Positions 33,159 through 44,199 of a DNA stretch of 64,000 nt are shown piece by piece (position 1 is the stretch's first letter; each line of letters begins with the position of its first letter). The translations under genes were made by a program, and so were the position numbers. Source of the DNA: Adiantum capillus-veneris (taxonomy: Eukaryota; Streptophyta; Polypodiopsida; Polypodiales; Pteridaceae). Where the stretch lies: positions 33,744,446 to 33,808,445 of the forward strand of contig CM043969.1 in assembly GCA_014529385.2 (NCBI GenBank). Direction: 5' to 3'. Below the pieces are notes generated by a model. It did not search any database, had not been told where the DNA came from, and worked only from the letters and a program-made list of their open reading frames with translations.

Positions 33159-34937
33159 GGTACTCGTTTAGCCCTTTTGTGCCATCCTTGTTAATTTTTT
33201 GGTCTATAGACATGCATCTGCATACTCATGCGTACATAAGCAACACCATCCTTGTCATCCAGCTGCACTGCATTTGAAAAGGCTTTGAGTCCAAGTTCTA
33301 CATGGCCCCAATTCTGACATATATCCAGCAAAGTATGCCACACTCCAACATCGAGATCAAAAGGCATCCGTTTGACTAGTGCTACTGCCTTGTCCAAGTG
33401 GCCTGCTTGTCCAAAGAGATCCACCATGCACGTGTGATGCTCAAGAGTTGGGACAAGGCCAAAATCTTTGCTGATGGCGTCAAAAAACACCTGCTCCTTA
33501 TCCACCAAACATGTTTGGCTACATGTCTTCAGAACACTTATGAATGTTACTAAATCTAGCTTTACGCCTTCTCTCTCCATGCTGTTAAAGGTGGAAAACA
33601 CTGATTTGTTCAATATGCTATAATCAATGAGCTCCATGTGACAGGGTCACGAACTAAAAGCCTGCCAAACACTTCTTGTGCCCTTGCAAGGAGACCACAC
33701 TTTGCATACATATCAACGAGTGCGTTGCCAATAATAAAATCTCTTTCTAATAGTTCTCTCCTGGAAATCTCATTGTGAATTTCAGTTCCCTTCTGTATGG
33801 CCCCAAGAATTCCACAAGCTTTCAAAATGCAAATAAATGAGACGGCATCTAGAGAGACCCCAACAAGTTACATTTGCTCAAAAAAAATTAACACTTCCCT
33901 GGCATGATTATGGTCAACATAGCCGAACATCAAAGCATTCCAAGAAACTACATCTCTGGTCACAAGATGATCAAACATTTCCTGAGCTTTTTTAAGAAAG
34001 CCACACTTGCAATACATATCCACCAGTACATTGCCAACAGCAGACTCACTTTCCATCATCCCATGCTTTAACATCTACGCATGGATCTTGACATCTTTGT
34101 CTAGTGCCCCAACTTTTCCACAAGCTTTGAGAACACATATCAACGTGATTGGATTTGGAGGAACCCTCTTGAGCTGCATAAGTTCAAAGCATACAAGTGC
34201 TTCCTGACTACACTGATGATAGACATAGCCAGCAATCAAGGCTGTCCATGAGACGACGTCGCATAATAGAGAATTGTACAAGACACTCCATGCTTGACTG
34301 AACAAACCAAACTTGGCATACATATTTATAAGTGCAGTGTTGACAGCTACTTCTTTTCGCGTAAACCCTTGCCTACATATTTCAGCATGTATTTCTCTCC
34401 CTTTGTCTATAGCTCCAAGAATTTCACAAGTTTGGAGGGCACAAATAGAAGTAACATAGTTTGGAAGAATCCCTTCAAAGCTCATCTGTTCAAAAGCAAC
34501 CAATGCTTGTTCGCCACACCCATGTGATGAAAACCCTGCAATGACAGTTGTCCATGAGATAACATCGTGAGCTGGAAGCATTTCAAATACTTCAATAGCT
34601 TTTACAAGAAATCCAAGCTTGACATACATATCCACAAACACATTTCAAATCACAATTTTCTCATTCCATAAGCTTCTTCGTGCCAACTCAGCATCATGTT
34701 GCATTTGTTAAAAGCAGTTCAGAGCTTCATGATTAAGCTCATAGTTTACATATCCTGCCATCAATGTAGTCCAAGAAACGACATTTTGCACATACTGTTT
34801 TTCCATGGCTTTGTAGGCCTCTGTTAGCTTACCACATTTGGCATACATGTCCACCAAGGCATTCCCAACAACCACAATGTCTTTGTCTAGTAACCCAATT
34901 TCTGTGATCTCAATATGTATCTTTGTGCCCTCATCTG
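33159..34937 (-). pseudogene. Partial, decayed copy of the PPR gene
   Basis: Matches about 15060-16935 nearly base for base, covering PLS triplets 4 to 8 and the E1 end. Lesions: CAA to TAA near 33868, CAG to TAG near 34078, a 13-bp deletion near 33610, a 92-bp deletion near 34693, and a 7-8 bp deletion near 33225 that changes the C-terminus. Homology stops abruptly at 34937 and 33159. Both copies share about 35 bp past the stop, so the missing E2/DYW end predates the duplication. It could still give small RNAs or recombine with the parent, but not a full protein. Confidence 0.92.
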
Positions 34938-35254
34938 TTGTAGATGAGGTTGTGGATGATCTTGTCAATCTGAAGCTCATTTCACCGCATTCCTAGTCAA
35001 CCGAAGGCTTGGCTCCACCTGTAACAAGCTTTTGCAACTTCAAGTTTGATGGGTCGTTAGAGACTCACCATAGCGGTGCATGCATGGGCTCCCCTAGGCG
35101 ATAAATTCCCTTTAATCCTCTTCAAGACTTTATAATGTAGTTCTGTTTTTGTCTGCAATAAGTTTGACATGTTTGAAATCTTATTGCTATTTTTGTTGGA
35201 CTCTAATGGTGAGGATCTCTCTCTGGAATAGCTTGCACAATTAAGACCAACTGC
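34938..35254. other. Unassigned stretch right of the PPR pseudogene
   Basis: No gene or repeat recognised. The left edge is the duplication breakpoint of the PPR copy. Confidence 0.35.
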
Positions 35255-35397
35255 ACGCCGTGGTTGAGGATAAATTTTGAGCGCTCCTCCTACGTGGTAG
35301 GAGGGAGCCCGTTGCCACCTCATCACGACTACCCGCGTGCCGCTCTGAGCCATTCCATATTGACTTTGTGGTACAACCTCGGAAAGCTGCAACCCCG
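35255..35397 (-). repeat. Interspersed repeat, inverted partner at 47508-47658
   Basis: The reverse complement of this segment and 47508-47658 share GGGTTGCAGCTTT, AGTCAATATGG, GAGGTGGCAA.GGGCTCCCTCCT and AGGAGGAGCGCT. Class unknown; possibly an LTR or MITE fragment. Confidence 0.7.
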
Positions 35398-35464
35398 ACG
35401 GAACCTCGGATTCTGAGGCTCAAAAAGTTGCGCTGCAGATTCTGTTGGAAGGGCACACAGAGTC

Positions 35465-35859
35465 GACTACCCTCATGACTAAGTGGCACAAGCATGGGAG
35501 GGTGGGATCTACGGCGGGGGCATTGTGAGCCGTAGATCTGGAATGTGGGTACCCTAGATTACTTTTAATGTAGGGTAAAAAGTAATCTAGGGTACCCCAT
35601 TTTGCGGATGTGAGGTTTGAACCCATGACCTCACCCATAAGAGCCGCATGCCCTAACCACTTCGCCATGCGCGTGTTTAAAATGAGGGGGCTCTAATTTA
35701 CTTAAAACATGTATGCAAAGAGGTGGGCGCCGAAAGTAATCTAGGGCACCCTAGATTACTTTTGGCGCCGCCATTGGGATCAACGGCCCACAATGCCCCT
35801 GCCGTAGATCCCACCCTCCCATGCCCGCTGCCACTTAGTCGCGAGGGTCGAGTATAGTC
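35465..35859. mobile_element. Foldback element with tRNA-Lys-like core
   Basis: The left arm starts GACTACCCTC at 35465 and the right arm ends at 35859 as its inverse. Both contain ACTAAGTGGCA, GCATGGGAGGGTGGGATCTACGGC in part, and GGGGCATTGTG. Nearer the centre are two smaller palindromes built on AGTAATCTAGGG / CCCTAGATTACT (about 35549-35600 and 35728-35768). Between them is a tRNA-like sequence on the minus strand. It may be a MITE that captured a tRNA/SINE head or a tRNA-derived foldback family. Confidence 0.78.
35603..35673 (-). tRNA. tRNA-Lys(CTT)-like pseudogene or SINE head
   Basis: The minus strand shows an A box-like TGGCGAAGTGGTTAGGGC, an anticodon loop CTCTTAT (CTT, Lys) and a B box GGGTTCAAACC, spaced as in a tRNA. 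The T-arm pairs only partly (one mismatch, one wobble). The acceptor stem has two mismatches. The D stem and anticodon stem are poor. It therefore cannot be a working tRNA, but may retain an RNA polymerase III promoter. Confidence 0.6.
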
Positions 35860-35930
35860 CGCCATCGTTTTCAGATGGCGGCGCTCACACATGCCATACT
35901 TTATTTCCCTGTAGGCTCGCAACCCTTATT

Positions 35931-35935
<5 letters not shown>

Positions 35936-36004
<69 letters not shown>
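35936..36004 (+). repeat. Compound microsatellite (GT)n(GA)n
   Basis: About 30 bases of GT followed directly by about 40 bases of GA. Confidence 0.95.
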
Positions 36005-36006
<2 letters not shown>

Positions 36007-36225
36007 CTTCAAAATTTTTCACACCAAGTCAAAATTTGAACCCTTTGAGGCTTTGCCAGCAGCCATATACACATTTGAAGCCTTTTCCAAAAACATTTTT
36101 CTTAACAAAAAAAAGGGCATCCACAAGCTTTTAAGGTCAGAAGCATTTGCCTGTATTTACACTAAGAACGAAAGATATGAAAAATGTGCATGTCCACCTC
36201 TCTAACTAAAATGCCAAAGAATAAA

Positions 36226-36228
<3 letters not shown>
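36005..36228. other. Spacer between two compound microsatellites
   Basis: No gene or repeat recognised. Confidence 0.35.
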
Positions 36229-36310
<82 letters not shown>

Positions 36311-36432
36311 CCAAATTTCAATTGTATTTGAATGAAATTGAGAGAGAGAGTTTAGCCGTCACCCCCCCCCCCCCCCCAAACACACACACACACATGCACA
36401 CAATTTTTCCATCTTTAGCCACCTTAATTTTT

Positions 36433-36465
<33 letters not shown>
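36229..36465 (+). repeat. Compound microsatellite cluster (GT)n(GA)n, C run, (CA)n
   Basis: (GT)n 36229-36267 and (GA)n to 36305, then a 16-base C run (36362-36377) and CA tracts at about 36379-36394 and 36437-36464. Confidence 0.93.
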
Positions 36466-36469
<4 letters not shown>

Positions 36470-37067
36470 TCCCTACTTCTTCTACACTTTCTCCTTTTCC
36501 CCCACTTTCCTCACTACACTTTACAAATTACCCACAAAGGAGGCATATGGATAATTTAAAACAAAAAGAGATCACAATTGATGAAAGAGAAGCTATGCAA
36601 ACACAAAATGTCTACAAATATTCAACACTATAGCCATCAACAATCAACATCCCCTTCTTCCAAAGCATGGGAGTCTAATGTAGATTGCATTGACCGCTCA
36701 ATTGGTCGTGGAAATGGCATAGCCATGTCATGATTCATTGTTGTTGAGGTCATATTTCTCACATGACGTTCAATGAATGGCTTTGCTCGTTGTATAGAGT
36801 TACCAAATTTGCCTTTTATTGGTTGAAAGTCTTTGGCGGGATGTAAAACTCAATCCAATCCCCTTGCTTGCACTTCTTGCAAATGGAGCAATACCCTTTG
36901 CATCAAAACATCAAAGTGTGCTTGTAAACCCGGATTCACTTTCACCATCAAGAGCATGTGCATAGCATTGGGCCGCATTTGGCTTCTTTAAGATTTGCTC
37001 TTTCATACCAATTTGACATAAGTCTATCTCATCACCACTATGAGCCATTATGGGTGACTTGCTAGAA
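36466..37067. other. Unassigned left flank of the second LTR element
   Basis: No recognised gene. The last five bases (TAGAA, 37063-37067) would be a target duplication of the LTR element, but no match was found at the right end. Confidence 0.35.
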
Positions 37068-37861
37068 TGTTCGGGGTTCCATCGTTGCATAGCTCCAATG
37101 ACCAACAAAATTATCAATCCGGAGGGATGAGCTACTCGGCTAGGTCATGGAAACACTCACACAATTAGTGAGATAATCATGGCAACAAGAATGGTTGACT
37201 CTACGAGGTGAGCTTCTCGGCCTATGGAGGAGCTAAGCCACAATGGTTGGACATCTCCACATCCACTTCCCTTCACCTCCAATCAACCCAATCACACACA
37301 TTAACGATTGCAAGACGTACACAGCACTAATCCTATCATACAACACACTAATTGCAAGCACATACACATAGATCTATTGAGCACCACACTCCAATCAAAC
37401 CTACATGCACACACAAGCAAGAGAGGGAAATCACGCAAGATTAGAGAGGGATTAATCACTAGTTAGTTAAGATCTAGCTAATCAAAGCATCATAGGCAAT
37501 CATAAGAAGCATGAGAGAGGCATAGTGAAAGAGAATTAAGCATTGATTAGTGTTAATCAAGTCACACGAGCAAGGAGAAGCTGAAGGACTCCATAGCCAC
37601 ACACCTCAAGAGCTCTCACCCCACAGAGTGCTCTCAACAAATAAGCTTGAGAACCCTATTTTCTTTTACACGTTGCCTTATATACCTAGGTAAAAGTATG
37701 CAATGTCCGGGCGCCCAAGGCCTTTAGGGCTCCACCACTTACTGAATCTGCAACCTAGGCACACTAACTGATTTGTTATTTACAGCAGCTTGGAACTCCC
37801 ATTGAGCCCGTAACACATTAAAATATTACAATGGCTTGAAATAAATTGGAAATTTACAACA
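37068..37861 (-). mobile_element. 3' LTR of the second LTR element
   Basis: Plus-strand start TGTTCGGGGTTCCATCGTTGC, end TTACAACA, so TGTTG...CAACA in element sense. It pairs with 43298-44062 in the same orientation: AGCTCCAATGACCAACAAAA, TTAGTTAAGATCTAGCTAAT and CATTAAAATATTACA are shared. Visible divergence includes substitutions and indels. Confidence 0.82.
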
Positions 37862-37912
37862 TGACCGTTTTGGCTGCTTTTGTTGTGGCAGTGCCCTTTG
37901 GTTGAGCTTTAT

Positions 37913-40225
37913 CTACATTTTCTTTGCTTTGATCACCTGCTTCTGTTGATGTTGACTCCATTGGCTGTAATATTGAACATTTTGCTTGCAATTGTTGAGC
38001 ATTGTTTGCCTGCATATAAGTAACCTTTGATCTTCAAAGATCCATTGTACTTTCTGGCAGAATCTGTCTCTTCGAAGGAGATTTGGTGGTGACCTTTGTG
38101 TAGATTTCAGGACTTTATCTCCCATTGACTTTGACTTTTCTGTCACCTGTTCTGGCAACTTGAGGCTTTGCATCATCTTCAGATAGTCTTTGACTTCAGT
38201 CGGGCCATCCGTATGGGTTTGTACAAGGTCCTGATCTTGCTGATATTCATTACCCCGTGCATCTTGATATGCATATGTGAGCTTGGTCACATGTAACTAT
38301 TTGAACACTATGGGATTTGTTGGCTTTTGACTTTGATTTGTGGAGATCAAATGAAACTTTTGTCTCTGATGATCTTCATAGAAGCATTCATTTGTAGACT
38401 CTGATGGAATCTAGGTCAATTGGAAACTTCCAACAACCATATGATCTTTCAATGGTTTTTACCTAGAAGGGGTCTGTTGGTTAAAGGCTCTAAGGCTTCT
38501 AACTGGTGTAGCATTTCCTGGTACATAAGCTGAGCTTGATGGATTTACAACTCACCCCTTCCTAGGGTGATCACTATAGCCTGCTTCCTTATGAGAGTTC
38601 AAAATTGTTTGGCTCTGGTTTAGTCTCACCTTTTGGGGCTGTGAAGATACACATTGGGTAGCACTGTTGATGTTTGGCATTTGTAAACCTTCTGCATAGT
38701 TTCCTATGTATCTCCGTGAAACATGACAAATTATTCCCCAAGTCCAGCTGTAGATAGCATTATCTTTGCCCTGATATTGTCTATCCCATGGGTCTCCTAT
38801 GGTATGAGCTTCTGTGGTTTCATGACCCAAGGCATCATAGATGCTATACTCTCGTCTATATCTACGACTGTTTTGGTCACAGTATATGCTTGTTTGGTTA
38901 CAATGTCAAAGCTTAATTTTCGATGGAGGAGATTTTGGCTCTGAACAGATTTGTGGGTTCACTCGGGTAATATCCTTCAACTCTAGAGAGGATGGACTAT
39001 AATAGATTCTTTCCTCTGAAATGAACCATCCTTTCTGATCTATCACTGGACATACTTCTATGAGCTGGTATGTGGGCCGTTCAAACACTGATTGATCCTT
39101 TTTGTACAGTTGCCATTTTTTGTCTACATAGTGTGCATATGAATTATGTGTACCATACAATGGTAACATCACTCTATTTGATGTGTCCCTTAGACTTGTG
39201 AATGATCGCACATTTGTGGCAGTGGATGCAGAATCATTTCCAAACCTAACAGTCTTTTCAACATTCGGTGATATTTGGACACCTTGAACAAATTCATGCA
39301 AGAATTTGTTGTTCAAAGAATCAATTTTAAGCTTTTCAGGTGCCTGTGCATCTTTATGTTGATTTTGAACTTGCAATGCTTTTACCTGTGCTTCTAACGG
39401 TAATGCAGAATCATCTGATTGCATTAAAAGTGACGAGTTAGATGCACTTACATCGAGATTCGCATTTCTAATTTTCTCTGTACCTTGCTTGGTAGTTGAT
39501 GTGTCCCTGTTGTCTGGATTTCTTGGACAATCTTCAAAAAAATGTCCGCCATTTCATCCACAATCTGAGCAATACGCCATGACTGGTGGTATTTCATTTG
39601 GTTTTGTCATGTCAAGCTCTTGCTGAGGAGCTTCTGTTTCTGTGCTTGCCAAGTTGTCGGCATCTTCTTTTAAAACACTAAGCATCAAGCTGTAAATTGC
39701 TCCCACTCGACCTTTGTACCGTCTTTGGCTTGGTTCTCCAATTAGATGGGCTTCTATTGGTTGATTTGTTGGATCTTGCAATTCTTGTTCTCAATTATCA
39801 ATCTAACCATTGTAATCCATGTACAATGACCCTGATTGCATATGCACTAAATGGATGCTTTGCGGACTTGTGCATATTTTTGGATAAACACTTGGGTTGA
39901 CTTTCTAAACTTCTATCTATACTTCATTCTTGAGCTTGCAATACCTGGCTCCACTGAAGTCTGTGAGCATCTGGGAGTTCTTTGAATTTGGCTTCACTCT
40001 GATCAATAGGATCTTGGTTCCTGTCTTGCTTTTGCTACTCATAAGATATCTATGGCCTTCTAAATCTGTATATAAAAAATTATCTCCATTGTAGCCATAT
40101 AGCTGTAAAATCTGCTTTGTTGCAGTTATGCATGTGTTGCCACTGTTACTTGCTTGCTCTGCTGTACTTGAATTCTCGGTTTGATTTGAGTTCATGTTGG
40201 CTTGTTCTGTAAAAACTATCTCCAA
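37913..40225 (-). pseudogene. Long minus-strand frame of unknown protein, at least nine in-frame stops
   Basis: One frame stays protein-like for about 770 codons from 40225 to 37913, interrupted only by stop codons: three TAG at 39917 to about 39830, TGA near 39566, TGA at 38906 and 38552, then TAA, TAG and TAG between about 38460 and 38300. A zinc-knuckle-like CSDCG followed by HFFEDC near 39580-39540 suggests a gag-like protein. A short motif recurs: QRRYKGRVGAIYS, SRRYRREYSIYD, DRQYQGKDNAIYS and SRRYIGNYAEGL. EAHLIGEPS and EAHTIGDPW precede two of them. No known family was recognised. Confidence 0.5.
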
Positions 40226-41156
<931 letters not shown>

Positions 41157-41523
41157 GCAGGGGGACTCGGGGACACAGTGCCGACGTGGCGGGGCAGAGC
41201 CTGCAGAGAGAGGGTACGGTTGGTGAGAAGGGGTTTACTGCAGAGCGCTACGCAAGAGAGGGGGAGAGAGTGGGTACGTGCTCGGGGTTGAAGGCGGGAG
41301 TCGGGGCCCGAGCCTGGTGTGCAATACAAACTGTACAGGGAAGTGAGGGAGAAAGAGACGTGTGGTGGCACGGGCCTGAGCTGCACTGACACTGAACAAC
41401 GTGGGTGTGTGGTCGCGTGAGCACCAAGCCACAGAGAGAGAGAGAGAGGGAGTACCGGTGTGACAGCTGAGCAGGGGGTATACGACAAGGAGGGTGTGTG
41501 TGAAAGAGAAAACACCAAGCGGT

Positions 41524-41527
<4 letters not shown>

Positions 41528-41591
<64 letters not shown>
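41528..41591 (+). repeat. (GA)n microsatellite, 64 bases
   Basis: Uninterrupted GA repeat. The surroundings to about 41710 remain GA-rich. Confidence 0.97.
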
Positions 41592-41593
<2 letters not shown>

Positions 41594-43277
41594 ATAATCG
41601 CGAGAGAAAGAGGGAGTTGAAGAAGAGAGAGAGAGGGGGTTAGAAAGAGAACATTAATAATCGTTTGGGGGAGAGGGAGTTAGACAGAGAGTTAGGGGAG
41701 GAGAGAGATTGAAAATAAGCGTTAGTTGTGGGGGGAAGAGTGAGAGTGGGAGTGTGTGTGAGTGTTGGGTGGTGTTCACGTGTCACGAGAAGAAGAAGAA
41801 GAAGAGTATTTTAATGTTGACGGAAACTATCCCAATAGATCGTAAAGATCTATCCGTCGAGGAGAGTTTATGCGCCGCAAGGCAAAGTGGGAAAAGACAG
41901 GTGTCGAAGCTTGAGAATTGCTTTTTTTTAAAATTATTATTTTCAAACGTCCAAAAATGCCAAAATTAGGCCGAAAATCACCCGAGAACACAAACAATCA
42001 TCCGAAAATCCCAAAAATTGCCAGAAAAATCCAAAAAATTCCCGGAAATTCTAGAAATCTTTAAAAATCATCGGCAATCACAATCAAACACTTTTGACAC
42101 GCATAAGAACACCAAAAATAGCAGTTTTTATCGAAAAAGCCAAATTCCACAAAATCATCAACGTGGTCCTCGGAAATAGCAAAATGCTCAAAATTTGATG
42201 AACAAAAGCCCAAATGCGCTCGAAATCAAGCCGTAAACACACATTCAAAAAAGCTCATATCAATTCAATTGCCAAATAATTTGATCAAAAAAATAAAAAC
42301 TAGCCAATTAAACCGGTAAAATTTACGGCAAAATTAGGTCAAAATTTGATGCATTTGGAGTGTGTAAATCCTTGTTTTGAGCTAAAAAATGCAGCAATTA
42401 ATCATTACACGCATCAAATATGCAATCAAAAATTTAATTAATCATGCACATTAAGCACTTTTTAGGCACACACACACTAATAATTGACAATTTTTACCAA
42501 TCTTTAGGTGTGCACACAAAAGGGTAAATCTTGTCGAAATTACAATGTGATTTCACAAATCTCTAGTTGGGCATGACCACAACATAATTCAATCAAGCAC
42601 ACATTGATTTTTAGGTGCACAATATCAATGGAAAAATAGTGTACACACACCTAATATTAGGCATACACACACTCAATTAGAATGTACACACACTTGATTT
42701 TAGTGCACACACACTTGCAATTGACCATTCAAGCATGCAATTAGATCAATTAGGCACACAAATATCAAGGCACATTCACCAATTAGCAATTGAAGCTTGT
42801 CAATTTCATATGCTACCAAATATGGAAAATTTCGGCATTACGACGGCATGAAAACAAACAATTCAAAAATTTTCATAGCATCATAGCATCAACATTGCAT
42901 TGCATCAACATGGCATTGACATTGCATCATCATTGTGTAGTCTCTACACAATTCTACACATCTTTAGATTCTAGGGAGGTTGAGAATAGCATCTTGATTA
43001 TCTTTCCAATGAAGATCGATTGAACGGTTGAAAGCTCCAATCCCCTTGGTAGCAAATTAGTGTGTAAGTTAGCAGAAACTAGTGAAATTAGCAAGGGGTT
43101 AGTGGGAAATTAGAGTGTGTAAACACAAAATTGGAAAGATACGGTGATAAATTAGGGAATAATGAACACATTGCTTCATGCACACACATCCAAAATCCAC
43201 AAAAACATAAACACACAAGTGAAATTAGTGAGGAAACACGTTTGATTATGTCACAATTACACTAGCGTAGGCCATCG
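41592..43277. other. AT-rich interior of the second LTR element
   Basis: No coding signal. 42420-42780 is full of CACACAC-type words (GTACACACAC, GCACACACAC). A run of CATAGCATCA/CATTGCATCA words lies at 42872-42935. This is the untranslated leader side of the element. Confidence 0.4.
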
Positions 43278-43295
43278 TCCCCGGAAACGACGCCA
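43278..43295 (-). other. Primer-binding site of the second LTR element
   Basis: The minus strand reads TGGCGTCGTTTCCGGGGA two bases after the LTR end. It resembles the TGGCGCCGTTGCCGGGGA site common in plant Ty3/gypsy (Tat/Athila) elements. This supports a gypsy origin. Confidence 0.75.
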
Positions 43296-43297
43296 AA

Positions 43298-44062
43298 TGT
43301 TGGGGGTTCCATCATTGCATAGCTCCAATGACCAACAAAATTATCAATCTTGAGGGATGAGCTACCCGGCTAGGGCATGGAAACACTCACACGATTAGTG
43401 AGCTAATCATGGCAACACCAATGGTTGACTCTACGAGGTGAGATTCTTAGCCTATGGAGGAGCTAATCCACAATGGTTGTCCATCTCCACATCCACTTCC
43501 CTTCACCTCCAATCAACTCAATTACACACACTAACGATTGCAACACGCACACAACACTAATCCTATCATGCAACACACTAATTGCAAGCGCATACACATA
43601 GATCTATCGAGCATCACAATCCAATCGAGCAAGAGAAGGCAATCACACAATATTAGAGAGGGATTAACCACTAATTAGTTAAGATCTAGCTAATCAAAGT
43701 ATCATAGGCAATCATAAGAAGCATGAGAGATGCATAGTGAAAGAAAATTAAGCATTGATTAATGCTAATCAAGTCACATGAGCAAGTAGAAGCTCAAGGA
43801 CTCCATAGCCACACACCTCAAGAGCTCTCACCAAAGAGTACTCTCAACAAATGAGTTTGAGAACCCATATTTCGTTTACACACTGCCTTATATACCTAGG
43901 GTAAAAATATGCAATGTCCGGGTGCCCAAGGCCTTTAGGGCTCCACCACCTCTACTGAATATGTAACCTAGGCACATTAACTGACTTGTTCTTTACAGCT
44001 TGGAACTCTGATTGAGCCCGTAATACATTAAAATATTACAGAAATAAATTGGAAATTTCCAA
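43298..44062 (-). mobile_element. 5' LTR of the second LTR element
   Basis: Starts TGTTGGGGGTTCCATCATTGC in plus coordinates and matches 37068-37861. The outer end is less clear (TTTCCAATA where the other LTR has TTTACAACA). Confidence 0.8.
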
Positions 44063-44199
44063 TACTTGGCCATTTTGGAAAAATGTGGAAAATGTGTAAC
44101 TCCAATCTTTACTGCTTCTTTCTGTTGATCTTCGATGTACATTCATACCTCTTCAGTCTTTAGAGGCTTCTGTTAATAGACATTGACTCAGTTAACATA

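Noticed and set aside
33159-34937. Stop codons in the PPR copy as genomic stops repaired by U-to-C RNA editing
   Set aside because: Reverse editing of stops is known for fern and hornwort organelles, not nuclear genes. The copy also has frame-changing deletions.
35603-35673. Functional tRNA-Lys gene
   Set aside because: The D stem, anticodon stem and acceptor stem do not pair well enough; it lies inside a foldback element.
35420-35922. 74-84-codon minus ORFs around the foldback
   Set aside because: Translations of inverted-repeat arms; no known motif.
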